The notes beneath the pieces were generated by a model. The model was not told the origin of the DNA and made no database searches. It worked only from the letters and a program-made list of their open reading frames with translations. DNA of 64,000 nt from Polytrichum commune (taxonomy: Eukaryota > Streptophyta > Polytrichopsida > Polytrichales > Polytrichaceae): assembly GCA_950295325.1 (NCBI GenBank), contig OX485808.1, positions 25,562,527 through 25,626,526 on the forward strand, read 5' to 3'. This document shows, in pieces, positions 1 through 12,282 of this stretch (its first letter is position 1; every line of letters begins with the position of its first letter). The translations under genes and the position numbers were made by a program.

Positions 1-242
1 GGCAGTGAGGGTGGAATTAGAAGCTTAAGAACAAATGAACTGTATTTGGTAGAGCACTTCATAAAGGACAAACTACAGTTAGAGGTCACAAAGGATCAAC
101 AAACAGCTTATTTTCTTTTCAAAATGCTCTTTAAGTAGACTCATTGGCCATTCACACTGTCCCAGGATGCTAGTCTTATTTGATTTCATGCAATTTGGGT
201 GTTAGAGTTTATCTGAGTTGAATTTTTGTGATTTTTCTGCAG

Positions 243-3200
243 GTATTTGCAGCGGTGGGAGCTTGATGCTGCAATCGATGTCCTCACTATGTGCAGTTGT
301 CACTTGTCTCCTGACGATCCACTTCATGCCGAGGTCTTCAATACTTCTTTTCTAATTATGTACAATTTTTTATGCTGTAAAGTGACTTTCTGGCATTAAT
401 TACACCTCAACAAACACCAGTTGTGGCTCTGTGTGTCCTTGTGTCTTAAAAACAGATGGATTCCTCTGCTTCTGACTTAATAAACTGCAATGTTACTGAA
501 TTCATGGCTGTAGGTAGTTCAAAAAAGAAATACTCTCCAGCAATATGGTCGCATTCAACGAGCAGACAACCGTTTTACCCAGTGGCAAGAGGTACTACAC
601 ACAAAATTCCTAGCTTGCTACTGCAATCTCAATTGAGTTATCTTTTAATGTAATGGGACCTTTGGTCAGGTATTGGTCCCCTATGATTTCCATTGCTTGT
701 TTTTGCATACAATACTAATAATCTCTTTTCACTTGTGATGGTGCATGCTTGGAGGCAGTCTTTGAATTTGAGTAAAGAGCAACCTATTTCAATTTACTGA
801 GGGCCAAACTCATTTTAGCACCTCTTGGCATGCTAAATTGAGGTTTACTCACAATGAGCTGATATAGAATGTTCTTAGGTCAAACCTCGACACTGCCTAC
901 AAAGCATGCACCTCAATCTTACCAAACTTGGAAGGTGTTGAATGCAAAACAACTAACACCCAATCTAAAAGACATGCTGAGTTAGAGAATATTTTAAAAT
1001 GTTAAAATTAGGTGATGACTCCTGTATGCTGTTATAAATTAAAATGATGGAGATCCATAGGTTTTACCTCAAATTCTGTAAATGGAATTTGGTGGTTAAA
1101 CTTGATTAACCCTGTTTCTACAGACCTAATATATTTTGGTGTAAACAACTATAAGTGGCAAGAGAATACATAACTTGGTGTATGTGTGTGCAGGTAGAAG
1201 CACTTTGTCAAACTGATCCTGAGGGACTGGCGCTTCGACTTTCGGATAAAGGGGCTGTTTCTGCTGCACTTGATGTGGCGGAATCTTTCAAACTATCGAA
1301 TAATTTACGACGAGAATTGCAAGGTCGCCAGCTCGTGAAATTGCTGACAACTGACCCCATAAGTGGTGGGGGACCTGCGGGTGGTTTACGTTTTCTCAAT
1401 TCCTTGCATCATCCGGAAGATGCATTGCCGGTGGCTATGGCAGCAATGGAGCTACTTCCGAATCTTCAGTCCAAACAGCTTTTGGTACAAACAACTTGGC
1501 TATAAAATGTTATCCTCTAACCCAGCATCACTTCTGGTTGGGAGTTGGTTGTTTTGCATACAACACCTTCCATGTTCAGTGGAGTGAAATTATTGAATTG
1601 TATGCAAAACAACCAATGGAATCATAGGGGATTAACTCCTGATGAAAAGTCCCATGGAGTTAAAGGATATGATTATTAGCATGTGAATTGATGAATGTAA
1701 CTCCAAACTCTCAATTGCAATCGAGCTGAATTGACATAAAAAATTAGGTGTGCTCAATTTAGAAAGCCTCAGCACAAGTGATTGTAGTGGCGTAGTTTTT
1801 TTCAAAATGAGGAAGTGCTTTAACTGGAAGAGTGAGCCTTATGTGAAATTCTGAGCATCATCAGACATTTTCTATAAGTTACCTACTAGCTGATGTTAAT
1901 GTTGTAAGAGCTGTGGTTGATGGAACTTATGCAAAATGTTCTCAACAATTCTCAATTGAGAGGTAGGATTTGGAATCCAGTTAGTATTAGGATTTGTCAC
2001 AAAAATAGTCTTTCTCTTGGCAAGTGAAAACATGTCTTTGCTGTGATTCACTTGGCCTTTTTTGAGGTCAAGCACGACTCAAGGTTTAGTGAACTTTATA
2101 AGGGCTTATAATTTTGGTATGGTTCTAGATTCTTTCTGGAATTCGTTCAATCAGAGTTATCTGCAAACCCCCTCTTTGAGACTCTCTTCTATGAAGAGCT
2201 CGTTTTTTGATTTGGGTGAAACTCTTGGATCCCCTCCAAAAACGTTGAGAGATCTTAAGGATCTAAATTAGGGTATGACCCATGGGACCTGCCATCCTAA
2301 ATCCTAGCTTGGCATATCCAAGGGCAATCCTAGTATAACAAATTAGAAAGCCAATTTGTTTATAGCCTGCCCCGTTCTCTCAGCATGTCAAGTTAAGCCT
2401 TAAGAAAAACTTCTGTTGCTTTATGCATAGGTGACCTTTCAGCCAACTCATCCAGAGTTTGATCTTGAGACTTTACAGGTAACTTTCTTAAATGAGATTT
2501 GAGTTTGATAAAGGACTGCAAATCATTTGTTTGTTTCTGTGGTGTGATATAGGTGCATTTTTTTCTGAAGCGACGAGTGGGGACCCTCACCGAAGAAGAG
2601 CATGCAAGGCTGGATCGTTTAGCTTTGGGTTTGCGCATGTTGGGATCCCTTCCACTGCCATGGCAGCAACGGTGTTCTGCGCTTCATGAGCACCCGCGTC
2701 TTATTCTTGAGACTTTGCTCATGGGGAAGCAATTGCGTGCTGCTTCTCAGGTACAAAAAATATATCAAGGTTGTAATTGGAGTGTTAGGGATAAAATATC
2801 TTTATCAGAGTTGTCTTTTAACTCAATGGGCCTTTTTGGCAGGAGTTGGTCCCTTATACAAAATTCCATTGGTTGTTTTGCATACACTATCAATAATTTC
2901 TTACCACTTGTGGTGCATTCTCTGAAATAATGTTTGAATTTGAATGAAGAGCAACTTTCTGCTGTTCATTGAGGGCCAGACTTATTAGAGCACCTCTTGG
3001 CATGCCTAACCGAGTTTGACCCTCAACAATCCAATGTGGAATGTTCTCTGTTCAAACGTCCACACTATTTCCAAGAATGCACCAAAAGCTTACAGAACAG
3101 GGAAGGTGTTGTATGCAAAGCAATCAACTCCTGACCAAAAGTCATAGTGAGTTAGAGCATAACTCTATTGACCTGATGTCATTTTTCAATGATTTGCACT

Positions 3201-6200
3201 TTAATTAAGTTAGCCCTTAAGTTGGCAGGGGTGTCTTTATTTGGGATACCTACATGACGAATTGTATGAACCCCCAACAAGCATTGAAATAATATTTTAT
3301 TTTGTCTATGATATCGAATCTATATTTAGCACACGCATAAAAAAGAAGTGAAAATGAATTTACATGTGACAATTGTAATTAGGTACATGTGGTATGTATT
3401 TTGAGTCTGAGTCATTTGTACAAGTTCAATCCTTCAAATAATTTAGTTCTACATATTTACATGCTCTGCTCAGAAGAATGCATATGGTAAGTGTGCTAAT
3501 TTTCAGGTAGGGCCACTTTTAACAATTTCAGTTTAAAATATAATGTAATCTTAAATCCCTCCAGAATGGGCCTCTCGGGCCTTTAAGGGTTATTCCAGGT
3601 TTCACCAACTTGGCTTGAGTACATCATTTCATACCCCTCTTTTTTGTATTGCACCCCACTTGGTTTTACTGAAGCTGTAAATTTGATTGCTTTGGCTCCT
3701 TCAGCTTCTCCATACATTTGAAAACCTGCAAGACGATGAGCTTGTGAAACTGTACGCCGCAAAGGCTCTAACTGTGAGCAGTAGTAGCCCTCCTCTCGAA
3801 CGTCGAAGCTCTACATCGACAATTCCTCCCACAAAACCCGTTACTCGAACAACATCAAGTGCACGCTCAAATTTCAACAGTGGACTGAACTCGCTGCAGA
3901 AACGAGCATTTTCGTGGACACAACGAGACTCAGGACACAAAGTTATAAATCAAGATACGAGCAGCCGAAAGCGAAAACTTGTGGGAAACTTGCCACCTTC
4001 TCAAAAAGCAGCATGGGAAGCCTTGGCTGGAGTACCAGAAGATCGGCCGCCCAATACTGGAATTGCTTCTCTCGAGGGCTATGAGCGCCCAGCTCCAATG
4101 GCAATGACTGAGGAATGGGTGTTGACAGGAGACCCTGTAAAAGATGAGGCAGTTCGATCTTCACATCGCTATGAAAGTGCACCGAGCAGCATCTTATTCA
4201 AGGTATGAATGAATGATTTGCACATTTTTTAATCTATTGAACATTTTTTATTTCACAAATGTTATTGTTCAACTTAATGGGACTTTTTATTGGGAGTTGG
4301 TGTTTGATGATTATCCGTTGGTTGTTTTGCACACAACCTTAATAATTCCTTTCTACTTGTGGTGCGTGCTTGGTGGTAGTGGTTGAATTTGAAGAAAGAG
4401 CAACTTAGTGTGGTTCATTTGGGGGCCAGACTCTTATTTTAATGCATTTCCATATTTTATGCACTTTGGTACTCTTGCTTTAACTTCATCAACAACTGTG
4501 GGGCTAAAGATATTTTTGTATTGCTTATGTAGGCTCTCCTTGAATTATGCTCTTCAAAGGAAGTGGCAGTTCAGGCGGCAGTGGAGCTTTGCATAGTCCA
4601 AATCAAGCGGTACCTATCTTCTGAGCAGCTTCCCACTGCTGCCTTCAATGAATCAGCAGAACGAGGGTTCCATGCAGCAGAAACTTTTGTGCAGGTACAA
4701 ATATTGGTTCTCAATTAAACTTATGGTATAAGAGCGATTTTCACCTTGGGGGGGGGGGGGGGGGGGGGCTGATTCTGTTTTTATGGGAAAAAGGAAAGAC
4801 GAAGAATTTCATTTTTGATCAGTCTTGCAGGACATTGGATTGAAGGACTGTGAGTGTGTCTTGTTGTAGCAGCCTTGCAGCCTAAGGAATGCTCCATACT
4901 AAGGAATACTCAAGGTTATTTACTTTGATTAACTGGTTCAATAAGGGTGGGTTTAAACTAGGGTCCTGGTCCAAGGAACTTGAAGTCCAAAACACAGCTT
5001 AATGGACCTTTTGACTCAAGATTGGACCCAAGCTTGAAGGTTGGTTTCTCAAACAATGAGGAGTATATTCTCAAATAGGGAGTGCCGAGATTTTGTGGGA
5101 AATTGGTGCCACATTAGCGCCACTTCAATTTTTCATACTTTGGACTCATCCTAATATAAACTTCTTGGATCCAAATTTTTGCTCTCAAACAATAGGAACA
5201 TTTGATGTTTGAGTTTCTTTAGTTTTTGACCCTAGTGTACATGTACCCTGAAATTGTAGCACAATTGATCTTAGTTTTATAAATGGAGGAAATTTGTTGA
5301 TTGTTCTGTTAATGAGATGCACAGGCACTGCAATATGCTAGAGACGAATTGCGTAAGCTTGTTGGGAAGTCAGAAAAACTTCCAAACAGCCCCAAAACTG
5401 GAGAAGTTGCGGCAACGACCTCAACAGCAACTTTGGAGACAACCACTGCTCCTCCAGATACAGATGCTTCGGATAAAAAGAAACTCGTCAACCTCTCCGA
5501 CACTCTTGAACAAGCGGAAATCTGGCTGAATCGGGTAGAACTTTTGCAGAGCCTGTTTGGGAATTACGTCCCCGCGTCCCTCGATGATTTAGTCACCGAT
5601 GATGCTGCCAAGCGGCTACGAGACCGTTTGATTGAAGAGGAGCGCTTCAATATGGCTATTCACACCTGCCATAAATGCAAGGTAACACACAACAATGGAC
5701 CACAACTTTTGTATTTGATTGTTCTCATTTTTTGACTTGTTTGCATATCAGTCAGTCATTTCTAAGCTGTGGGTTGTGGGTCACCAGATTGATCCAATTT
5801 TGGTGTGGGAGGCATGGGGTCATGCTCTTCTGCGCATTGAGCATTATGCTCAGGCACGGCAGAAGTTCAAGTAAGTGTTGTGCAGTTGCACCATATTCTT
5901 GGAGAAGTGTTTCAACAGGTCTATTTGATCCTGTATTACCCCTAAGCATCCAAGATGCCCCCTCATTCTTGAAGTGAACTTTTTAAATTGGTTGAATACC
6001 TTAATGTTATTGAAAATTTGGGTCCAAATACACAGCCTGCGTGCCATGGGATGCAAATACCTAGTATTTTGATCATCAATGTCACATGTGTGTCTATTTC
6101 TATTCACTTTGACATAAGATCATGTACTAAATAAAACTTCAAACTCATACTATAAAAACGTGATTTTAAGTTTTGGTGAGGTTCATAGAAATTGTGTATG

Positions 6201-8237
6201 TAGGGCATATATTCAGCCCCTTGGTCCTATAGAGGCTAGCAGTGTGATCACAATGTAAGCCATCCATGATAGCACAATCGGCCCCCTTTTGGAATTTGTA
6301 GACATCTTGAATCACCTTCATAAGATATTTCAGCCACAAGTTGACCCTTTTGTTATTTGTATTGCAGGCAATGTTTACGGTTGCACACTGGTGATCCAGC
6401 ACCAATTGTGAGGAAAATAATATATGCTATGGAAGCCGAGCCTCCAGCAGACGTGTTTGGTGCACGGTCCTTGTAAGTTGAGCTGAATTGAAGTGTGTAT
6501 ATATGTTGCTGCAACTTCTAAGCGTCTTTGAGGCCCAATTTGGGCCTCGTCATCCACAAAAACGTGTATAAGAGCTACATTCTTCCATTTTTAGTCAATT
6601 ATGTTGAGCGACCCTATCTAAAATTAACTCAATCTTCCAGGGCACTTTCCAAATCAGTTGAAACCTTGATTTTTTGAAAGATTTGGGTTCAAATACAGAG
6701 TCAGGGTGCCCTTAGATTCAAATACATGCTTAGTATTTTGATTATCAAAGTCACATATGAACATATTTATATTTCATTCTTGACATAAGATAATAATGTA
6801 CTAAATAAAGTTTCAAACTCCTAAATTAAAAAATATATTATTTGAAGAGTTCGTGAGGCTTGTAGAAATTGTGTGTATATGTTGTACATTGGGCACCTAC
6901 ATCCTTTGAGGGTTGAAGGCTTCTTTTTATTGTCTGTATGTTTCACAAATCATGCTACCATCCATATTTTAACATGAGGGCGGTGTTTGTTTGTTGTAGG
7001 TATGCGCATATGGCAAGAAGTGTGTCAACCTCTTCCGATGACTCACTTTCAGCTGATTCTTACCTGACTGTTCTCTATGTCCCGTCTTTCAACAAGCCTG
7101 ACAGATCTCGACGTTCTTCTGAGGATTCTGCAGACAGCCATCAAGCGACAACTACTACTCAGACAAATGGAGACGAGTCTCCTCCACGTAGTCACCTTGA
7201 TGAAATTCGCTATGAAGAATGTGTTCATTACCTGCAAGAGGTTAGACACCCTCATATTAGCCTCTTAACATGTTTTTTGGTTATCATTCAGTCACCATGC
7301 AAATCTCATCCCAAGGGGGTTCTTTCATGTCTTTTATACTGTCCTGCCAATAAAGACACTTTAAGGCTTTTCCAAAAACCAGATTGGGGTTAACTCTGAA
7401 AGGTTAGGGGTCCATTCTGGGCCTCAAGGAGACATATAAAGGGGTTCAAGATTATTTTTTGAAATTGAGCTAAATGTGTCAAAAATGGCCCTATCAAAAA
7501 TTAGCCCATGTATCCTACGCATTAATCCAATTGAACATACAGATATGTAGAATGAATTATAGGGAGATTTGAGCTTGTATAAATGACTGGACTTAGATAT
7601 ATACCATGTATAACTAATCACTGTCATCACATACACTTTTTTGTCACTTCCTCGTTTTGATTAGGTTGTGCTAAATATGGATTAAATACCATAGACCCAG
7701 TAAAGTACTATTTCAATACTTGTTGGGGGTTTCTCCAATCATCAAGTATCCTGTAGAAACACACCCCTGGTCCTTACAGGTTAACTGTTTATACTTCTTC
7801 ACTTATTCAGTACTTCTAAGATGTTGTCCATACTGACAATGCTATGCTGGATGGCAGTATGCACGCCAGGACCTCATGCAGTTCATGTTTCAACACTGCC
7901 GATACAGTGAAGCTTGCACTCTCTTCTTCCCTATTGACAGTGTTCCACCCCCTCCCCTCCCACCTTTACAAAAGCCGGATTCGCTGGCAACAGATTATGG
8001 GTCACTTGATGATCTTTGTGAGCATTGTGTGGCATTCGGGGTTGTCCCAACATTAGAACGTGTTATTAGCGCTCGAGGTGTGGACACTAGCAATCCAGAC
8101 TCACCAGTAGCTCAACATACAGCTGCAGCACTCACTCGAATCTGTACTTACTTTGAGACCCACCGGCACTTCAACCACCTCTACAGGTTCCAGGTAGGAT
8201 ATATTTTACACCAAAACAACAGTCTATCTATCTATGC

Positions 8238-8274
<37 letters not shown>

Positions 8275-11200
8275 TATGTATATGTATGTATGTAATCTAT
8301 GATTGTGGATGTGTTGCCATGTTGAAATTGATGCCCCCTTTACACTAAGGTCAGCAGGCCTAATTTGGCTACTTATCTTAATCGGACACCTCTATTTGAA
8401 TGGTGATTGGTTCGGTGCAGATCTATGATCGGACACCAGAAAGATATGTGTTTACTAAAGATTGGACTGTGTGCTTGAAATTTGTGAACCATTCTAGGCC
8501 CAATAGCCAACATAGTTGGACCAATGGCTTTTTGTCAGTGGACTTAGATAGTTCTTAGCAATTCAAGTTTTGCTCCAAAGCTTTGTGGGATTGATAATGG
8601 CTTCTTCATATACATTTTTGGTTGCACATAAATTTTAACCTCGTGAATCTGAGTTATAAGGCAGCAAACAATAAAAAGTAACTAAATAGTTCCATCTAGC
8701 TTAGAGAGGTTGAGAACTCAAACTTGCTACTTTTTGGGAGTGGACAAGCTTTCATCAACAGCTCAAGCTATTGAGAGCTTGACCAACCTTCAAGCTCTGA
8801 ATAGTTTGAGCATGTGTTAAGTGGCCATGTTTAATGTGAGATATAAGAAGGGAGTGATGCGAAACAAAGAAGAATTTGTGACAAGCCAAAAGAATGCTTG
8901 AATGAAGCCCCATTAGCTTAGGGTCCACAAGCAAATTCTCAAGTTCTTGACAACCCTAAGCTACCTGATCGACTAAGAGCTTGTCAAATATGACCAAGAG
9001 CTCGTTGTAGTTGTGCCACATGGGATCCATCAAGGATTTGCCATCTATTCGTTGTAAGCCCGGTAAAAAGTTCAAGATTTTAAGTTAAAAGCTCAAGTGT
9101 AAAAGTGAATTTGAGTGAAGAAGAATCCACAAGAGGCATCTTTCTGCAAATGAGAAGGATACGTCCTTCAAGCTCTCAACCTCTCTAGTGTAAAGGGAGC
9201 CTGAATTTCAAAGTTGTGTTACTTCTGCTCTCTGATATATTGACTTATGCAGGTGCTGAAGAAGGATTATGTGGCCGCTGGCCTGTGCTGTATTCAGCTT
9301 TACTTGAACTCATCCAATCAGGAGCAAGCATTACGCCACCTGGAACATGCCAAGGTTTGCTGCCCCTTTTTCATTCATCCTTGAAAAGAAATGTAGAATG
9401 TGTTTGAAGTTGTAAAAAATTTCATATTAAGATATTATACCTTTAAAAAAATAGTATTTCGACAGTAATGTGCTTTCTTTCCACTTTTATATAATTTATA
9501 AAGATTTCATTTTCAAATTTTGAAGTTTTTAAAGATAAAATTGTCTACCTGCATTAGATGGAAATTAAGAGAATGAAAGTTTTCTGATCTTAACTCTTGG
9601 ATTAGAGGACAGACAAGTTATTTCCAGTGTATTAAGAGCTGCAAGTAATCATTATTCTGGCAGGTCCATTTTGATGAGGGTCTGTTAGCACGTCAGCAAT
9701 CTGGGGAAGGGACGAAAGGTGTGACTAAAGCTAGCCGTGGAAAACTTCCATCTCAAAAACTTACTGAGGAGGAGCTGATCAAGTTCACTGCTCGAGTCGC
9801 TGTACAGGTATAGGCCAGTTTCACTTGCACTGTAGCAATTCCATTTTGCACTCAATACAAAATGAAGGTGTAGAGGAATGCTCTTCACGGTAGAAGATGC
9901 CCGGGAAAATAAGTTCATGCTCGGGTCCATGGAATACTTGAACATACATGGGTTCGATGGCGTTCAGGATTCTAAATATGGGTCCGCAATAGAGTAATCC
10001 TTGAACTCAATGGGACTTTTTGTTGGGAGTTGGTGCCCTATAATTTTTCATTGGTTGTTTTGCATACAACAACAGTGGTTTCTTTTCCACTTGTCATGGT
10101 GCATGCTTGGAGGTATGGTTAGAATTTGAACAAAAAGCAACCTATTTCGGTTCATTGATGACCAACTTGTCTAAGCACCTGTTGGCATGCCAAAATGAGT
10201 TTGACCCTTAACGAACAGATATAGAATGTTTTTTATTCAAGCCTCCACACTAATCCTCCAAAGCATGCACTGAAAACTTACGCAACATGGAAATTCTTGC
10301 AAAACAATATACTCCCAATCAAAAGTCATGCTCAGTTAGAGGATAGCTCTAATAAAGCTACTCTATTAACTCCTATACCTCTTTGTCAAGGGATTCCATA
10401 AGAATGATCAATTGGGAGCCATGTGCATGCTGCATGTAATTTGTCACATTGGCTCTATTGTTTATGCAAACACTTTTGAGTCCTGTATCCAGTTTTTTCA
10501 GAGCCTTTCTGTGTAGGCTTGGATCAATACAGATTATTAATGAGGCCTATCACTATGGTACAGATAGATGTGGTACGCACTTTTGGTGATGGTGAGGGGC
10601 CACCCTGGAAGCATTCACTGTTTGGAAATCCGGGAGATGCAGACACTGTCAAGTACAATCACTTTCCCACTATATACTACTTGGTGTTTTGAAACTTCTC
10701 TACATCACAAAATATGCAATTGTGAAAGGACATCTATTAGTCATATGGTAGAAAACAGTGAAATAGGTCTTGTATACAAAATTCCTGGGTCAAGGTGGAG
10801 GTTAACTGGGTTATATATGATCTCTTCTAGGACATGATTAGAGATTGGTTATATAAGTGGTCATGAATTGTAGGTTGAGCACTCAATGTGAAGATAAATT
10901 TGTTGGTAGGCATGATGTCATATCATTGAGATCCACTGGATGATAGGTATGCCAAGTATAAACTCTGGATTTGTACTATGCTGCAGGCGAAGGTGTGATG
11001 TTGCAGAGAAGCTTGTGGAAAAGAATTTCGACCTAGCTTTCCAGATCATATATGAGTTCAACCTCACTGGTAATGAGCCCATTGCGGTGCCATTAAAATT
11101 CTTTGTTTCCAACAGAGTGAGATTCCGTGTTTTCTAAAATGAAATGACGATCTGATAAATATCATCAAGATGAATCTGGCTTGACCTTTCTGTGATGTAT

Positions 11201-12282
11201 GATGTATTGCAGCGGTGCATATTTATGCCAGTGTAGCTGCCTCATTGGCGGAGAGAAAGAAGGGCAATCAGCTCACTGAGCTCATGCGAAACATTAAAGG
11301 CACTATAGAAGATGATGATTGGGACCAGGTGTGATGTTTCTCTAACTAAGAATACACTCATATGTGACATTGAGAATCAAAATACTAATTATGTGTTTGC
11401 ATCCAAAAGTACCCAGGTATGTGTGTTTGAGCATGCACAAAAGCTCTTGCATTGATACAAACATCTTATCAAAAGTCTTGTTCACTCCTTGGAACAGGTG
11501 TTGGGTGCTGCCATCAATGTGTATGCATATCGTCACCGAGAACGGCCGACTGGCCTTATTGACAAGCTTTCCAGTAACCACAGGCATGTTCAGCAACAAC
11601 TCCAATTCCCATTGCATCATATTAGTACTATACCACTTTGGGTGGTATATGGATAAACTTTTCTTCCTGGGATGCTTCTATCTCTGTTGATAAGAGACCT
11701 GGTAGCATAATTGAATTGTAGCAGTTTCTTACATTGTGGTGTGATGTGGTGTAATGTGATTGATTCACATTTATGGCACATAATAATAGAGACCTCTTTT
11801 TGTCAGCACCAGCTGACAAAATTCTCTAATCTTCTTCCTTGTACAGGAAAGTATTGGCATGCGTTATTTGTGGACGCTTAAAAAGTGCGTTTCAAATAGC
11901 ATCACGCAGTGAAAGCATATCAGATGTGCAATATGTGGCTCATGTGGTACTATTCCTATCCATTTCAGATACTCTTTTGGTCTGCCTAAGTGGTTGTTGG
12001 ATGATGATTATATGGCCATCATCCCATATCTTGGGTAACATTTGGAGTTTAGGCACATTGGATTTGGAGATAAAATAGTTTTTTCAAATATTTCACATAG
12101 TGTGACGGTGAGCATATGAAAGATCTTGTGAACCTTAGGTTTTTGTTTAAATACTTTGGAGTGACCTTTTTCAATGTTTCTGGTTCTAACAACTTCTCGG
12201 CTTTTGTGGACAGGCGCGGCAGACAGGCTCCCTTGCTGTGGAAGATTTGTGCAAACAGTGGCTGGCATCACATAGTTACTGA
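243..12282 (+). CDS. Zinc-finger FYVE domain protein 26 (spastizin)-like, C-terminal part, 5' end outside window
   Basis: This is the 3' part of a very large gene. Nineteen exons join in one frame without a stop and give the last 1,075 residues: 243-333, 514-591, 1194-1484, 2553-2750, 3705-4202, 4533-4694, 5325-5681, 5788-5870, 6368-6472, 7000-7240, 7858-8193, 9253-9354, 9664-9807, 10564-10652, 10987-11069, 11213-11328, 11498-11583, 11847-11946 and 12214-12282. The product aligns throughout with the plant ZFYVE26-like protein of about 2,500 aa. Landmarks are LRRELQGRQLVKLL (exon 3), LPLPWQQRCSALHEHP (exon 4), LNRVELLQSLFG (exon 7), HALLRIEHYAQAR (exon 8), NFDLAFQIIYEFNL (exon 15) and the C-terminal LCKQWLASHSY. 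Animal ZFYVE26 acts in lysosome and autophagosome recycling and cytokinesis; the plant role is poorly known. The helical repeat-like C-terminus suits a scaffold. All introns are GT-AG except one GC-AG (11584-11846). Introns carry many dispersed repeats. Identification is firm; a few splice ends could shift by one codon. Confidence 0.93.
637..990. repeat. Fold-back repeat family 1, copy 1 (intronic)
   Basis: This is a near full-length inverted repeat. The left arm holds a GGTATTGGTCCCCTATGATT block, then a TTTTGCATACAA block and GCATGCTTGGAGG. The right arm holds their complements (CAAAGCATGCACC, TTGAATGCAAAACAAC). The outer ends are TTATCTTTTAAT and GTTAGAGAAT. It lies in the intron between exons 2 and 3 of the ZFYVE26-like gene and has no coding capacity. 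Confidence 0.7.
1510..1670. repeat. Fold-back repeat family 1, copy 2 (short form)
   Basis: An internally deleted form of about 160 bp. The ends TTATCCTCTAAC and GAGTTAAAGGATA are nearly perfect inverted complements. GGGAGTTGGTTGTTTTGCAT near the left end is mirrored by TATGCAAAACAACC towards the right. Confidence 0.75.
2811..3162. repeat. Fold-back repeat family 1, copy 3
   Basis: Left arm TTTTAACTCAATGGGCC and GGTTGTTTTGCATACAC; right arm GTTGTATGCAAAGCAATC and GTGAGTTAGAGCATAA. GAGGGCCAGAC and the mirrored GTTTGACCCTC flank the centre at CTTGGCATGCC. Intron between exons 4 and 5 of the ZFYVE26-like gene. Confidence 0.75.
3208..3592 (-). repeat. Dispersed repeat family 2, copy a
   Basis: Reverse-oriented copy with termini AGTTAGCCCTTAAGTTGG and GGGCCTTTAAGGGTTA. 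The interior ATATCGAATCTATATTTAGC recurs near 30.87 kb. Lies in the large intron before exon 5. Confidence 0.6.
4262..4440. repeat. Fold-back repeat family 1, copy 4 (left half only)
   Basis: Only the left arm remains (CTTAATGGGACTTTTTATTG, GGTTGTTTTGCACACAACC, GTGGTGCGTGCTTGG). The sequence loses similarity after GGGGGCCAGACTC. Truncated copy in the intron before exon 6. Confidence 0.65.
4748..4768 (+). repeat. Poly-G tract, 21 G
   Basis: Uninterrupted run of 21 G in the intron after exon 6. Its length may be unreliable in the assembly, and it could form a G-quadruplex in the pre-mRNA. Confidence 0.9.
5929..6235 (+). repeat. Dispersed repeat family 3, copy a
   Basis: Shares with the next copy the ordered blocks TTGGGTCCAAATACA, CCTAGTATTTTGAT, GACATAAGATCATGTACTAA and TAGAAATTGTGT. 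Intron before exon 9 of the ZFYVE26-like gene. Confidence 0.6.
6529..6915 (+). repeat. Dispersed repeat family 3, copy b
   Basis: Starts with the palindromic GAGGCCCAATTTGGGCCTC. Carries GTGTATAAGAGCTACATTC, TCCAGGGCACTTTCCAAATC and TTTGGGTTCAAATACAG. It lies one exon downstream of copy a, so the pair flanks exon 9. Confidence 0.65.
7388..7787 (+). repeat. Dispersed repeat family 2, copy b
   Basis: Termini GTTAACTCTGAAAGG and CCTGGTCCTTACAGGTTAAC. It shares GATTTGAGCTTGTATAA, GGTTGTGCTAAATATGGATT and ATACTTGTTGGGGGTT with copy c in FtsZ1. Lies before exon 11 of the ZFYVE26-like gene. Confidence 0.65.
8234..8290. repeat. TA/CA microsatellite
   Basis: TATC, then (TA)n, then (CA)n, then (TATG)n in the intron after exon 11 of the ZFYVE26-like gene. 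Confidence 0.9.
8370..8530 (+). repeat. Dispersed repeat family 4, intronic fragment
   Basis: Diverged copy of the block seen best at 36.05 kb: a Leu-zipper-free, non-coding segment with ATATGTGTTTACTAAAGATT, GGACTGTGTGCTTGAAATTT and TTCTAGGCCCAATAGCCAAC in the same order. Intron before exon 12. Confidence 0.45.
9994..10346. repeat. Fold-back repeat family 1, copy 5
   Basis: Full-length copy in the intron between exons 13 and 14, with ends AATCCTTGAACTCAATGGG and CTCAGTTAGAGGATAG. The centre is at TTGGCATGCCAAAA, itself a perfect palindrome. Confidence 0.75.
11584..11585 (+). other. Non-canonical GC splice donor
   Basis: The exon 17 frame and homology require the splice CCACAG|GCATGT. The next exon starts after TGTACAG at 11847 and completes the Arg codon before KVLACVICGRLKSAF. 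No GT near this point keeps the frame, so this is read as a GC-AG intron of the U2 class. Confidence 0.75.
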
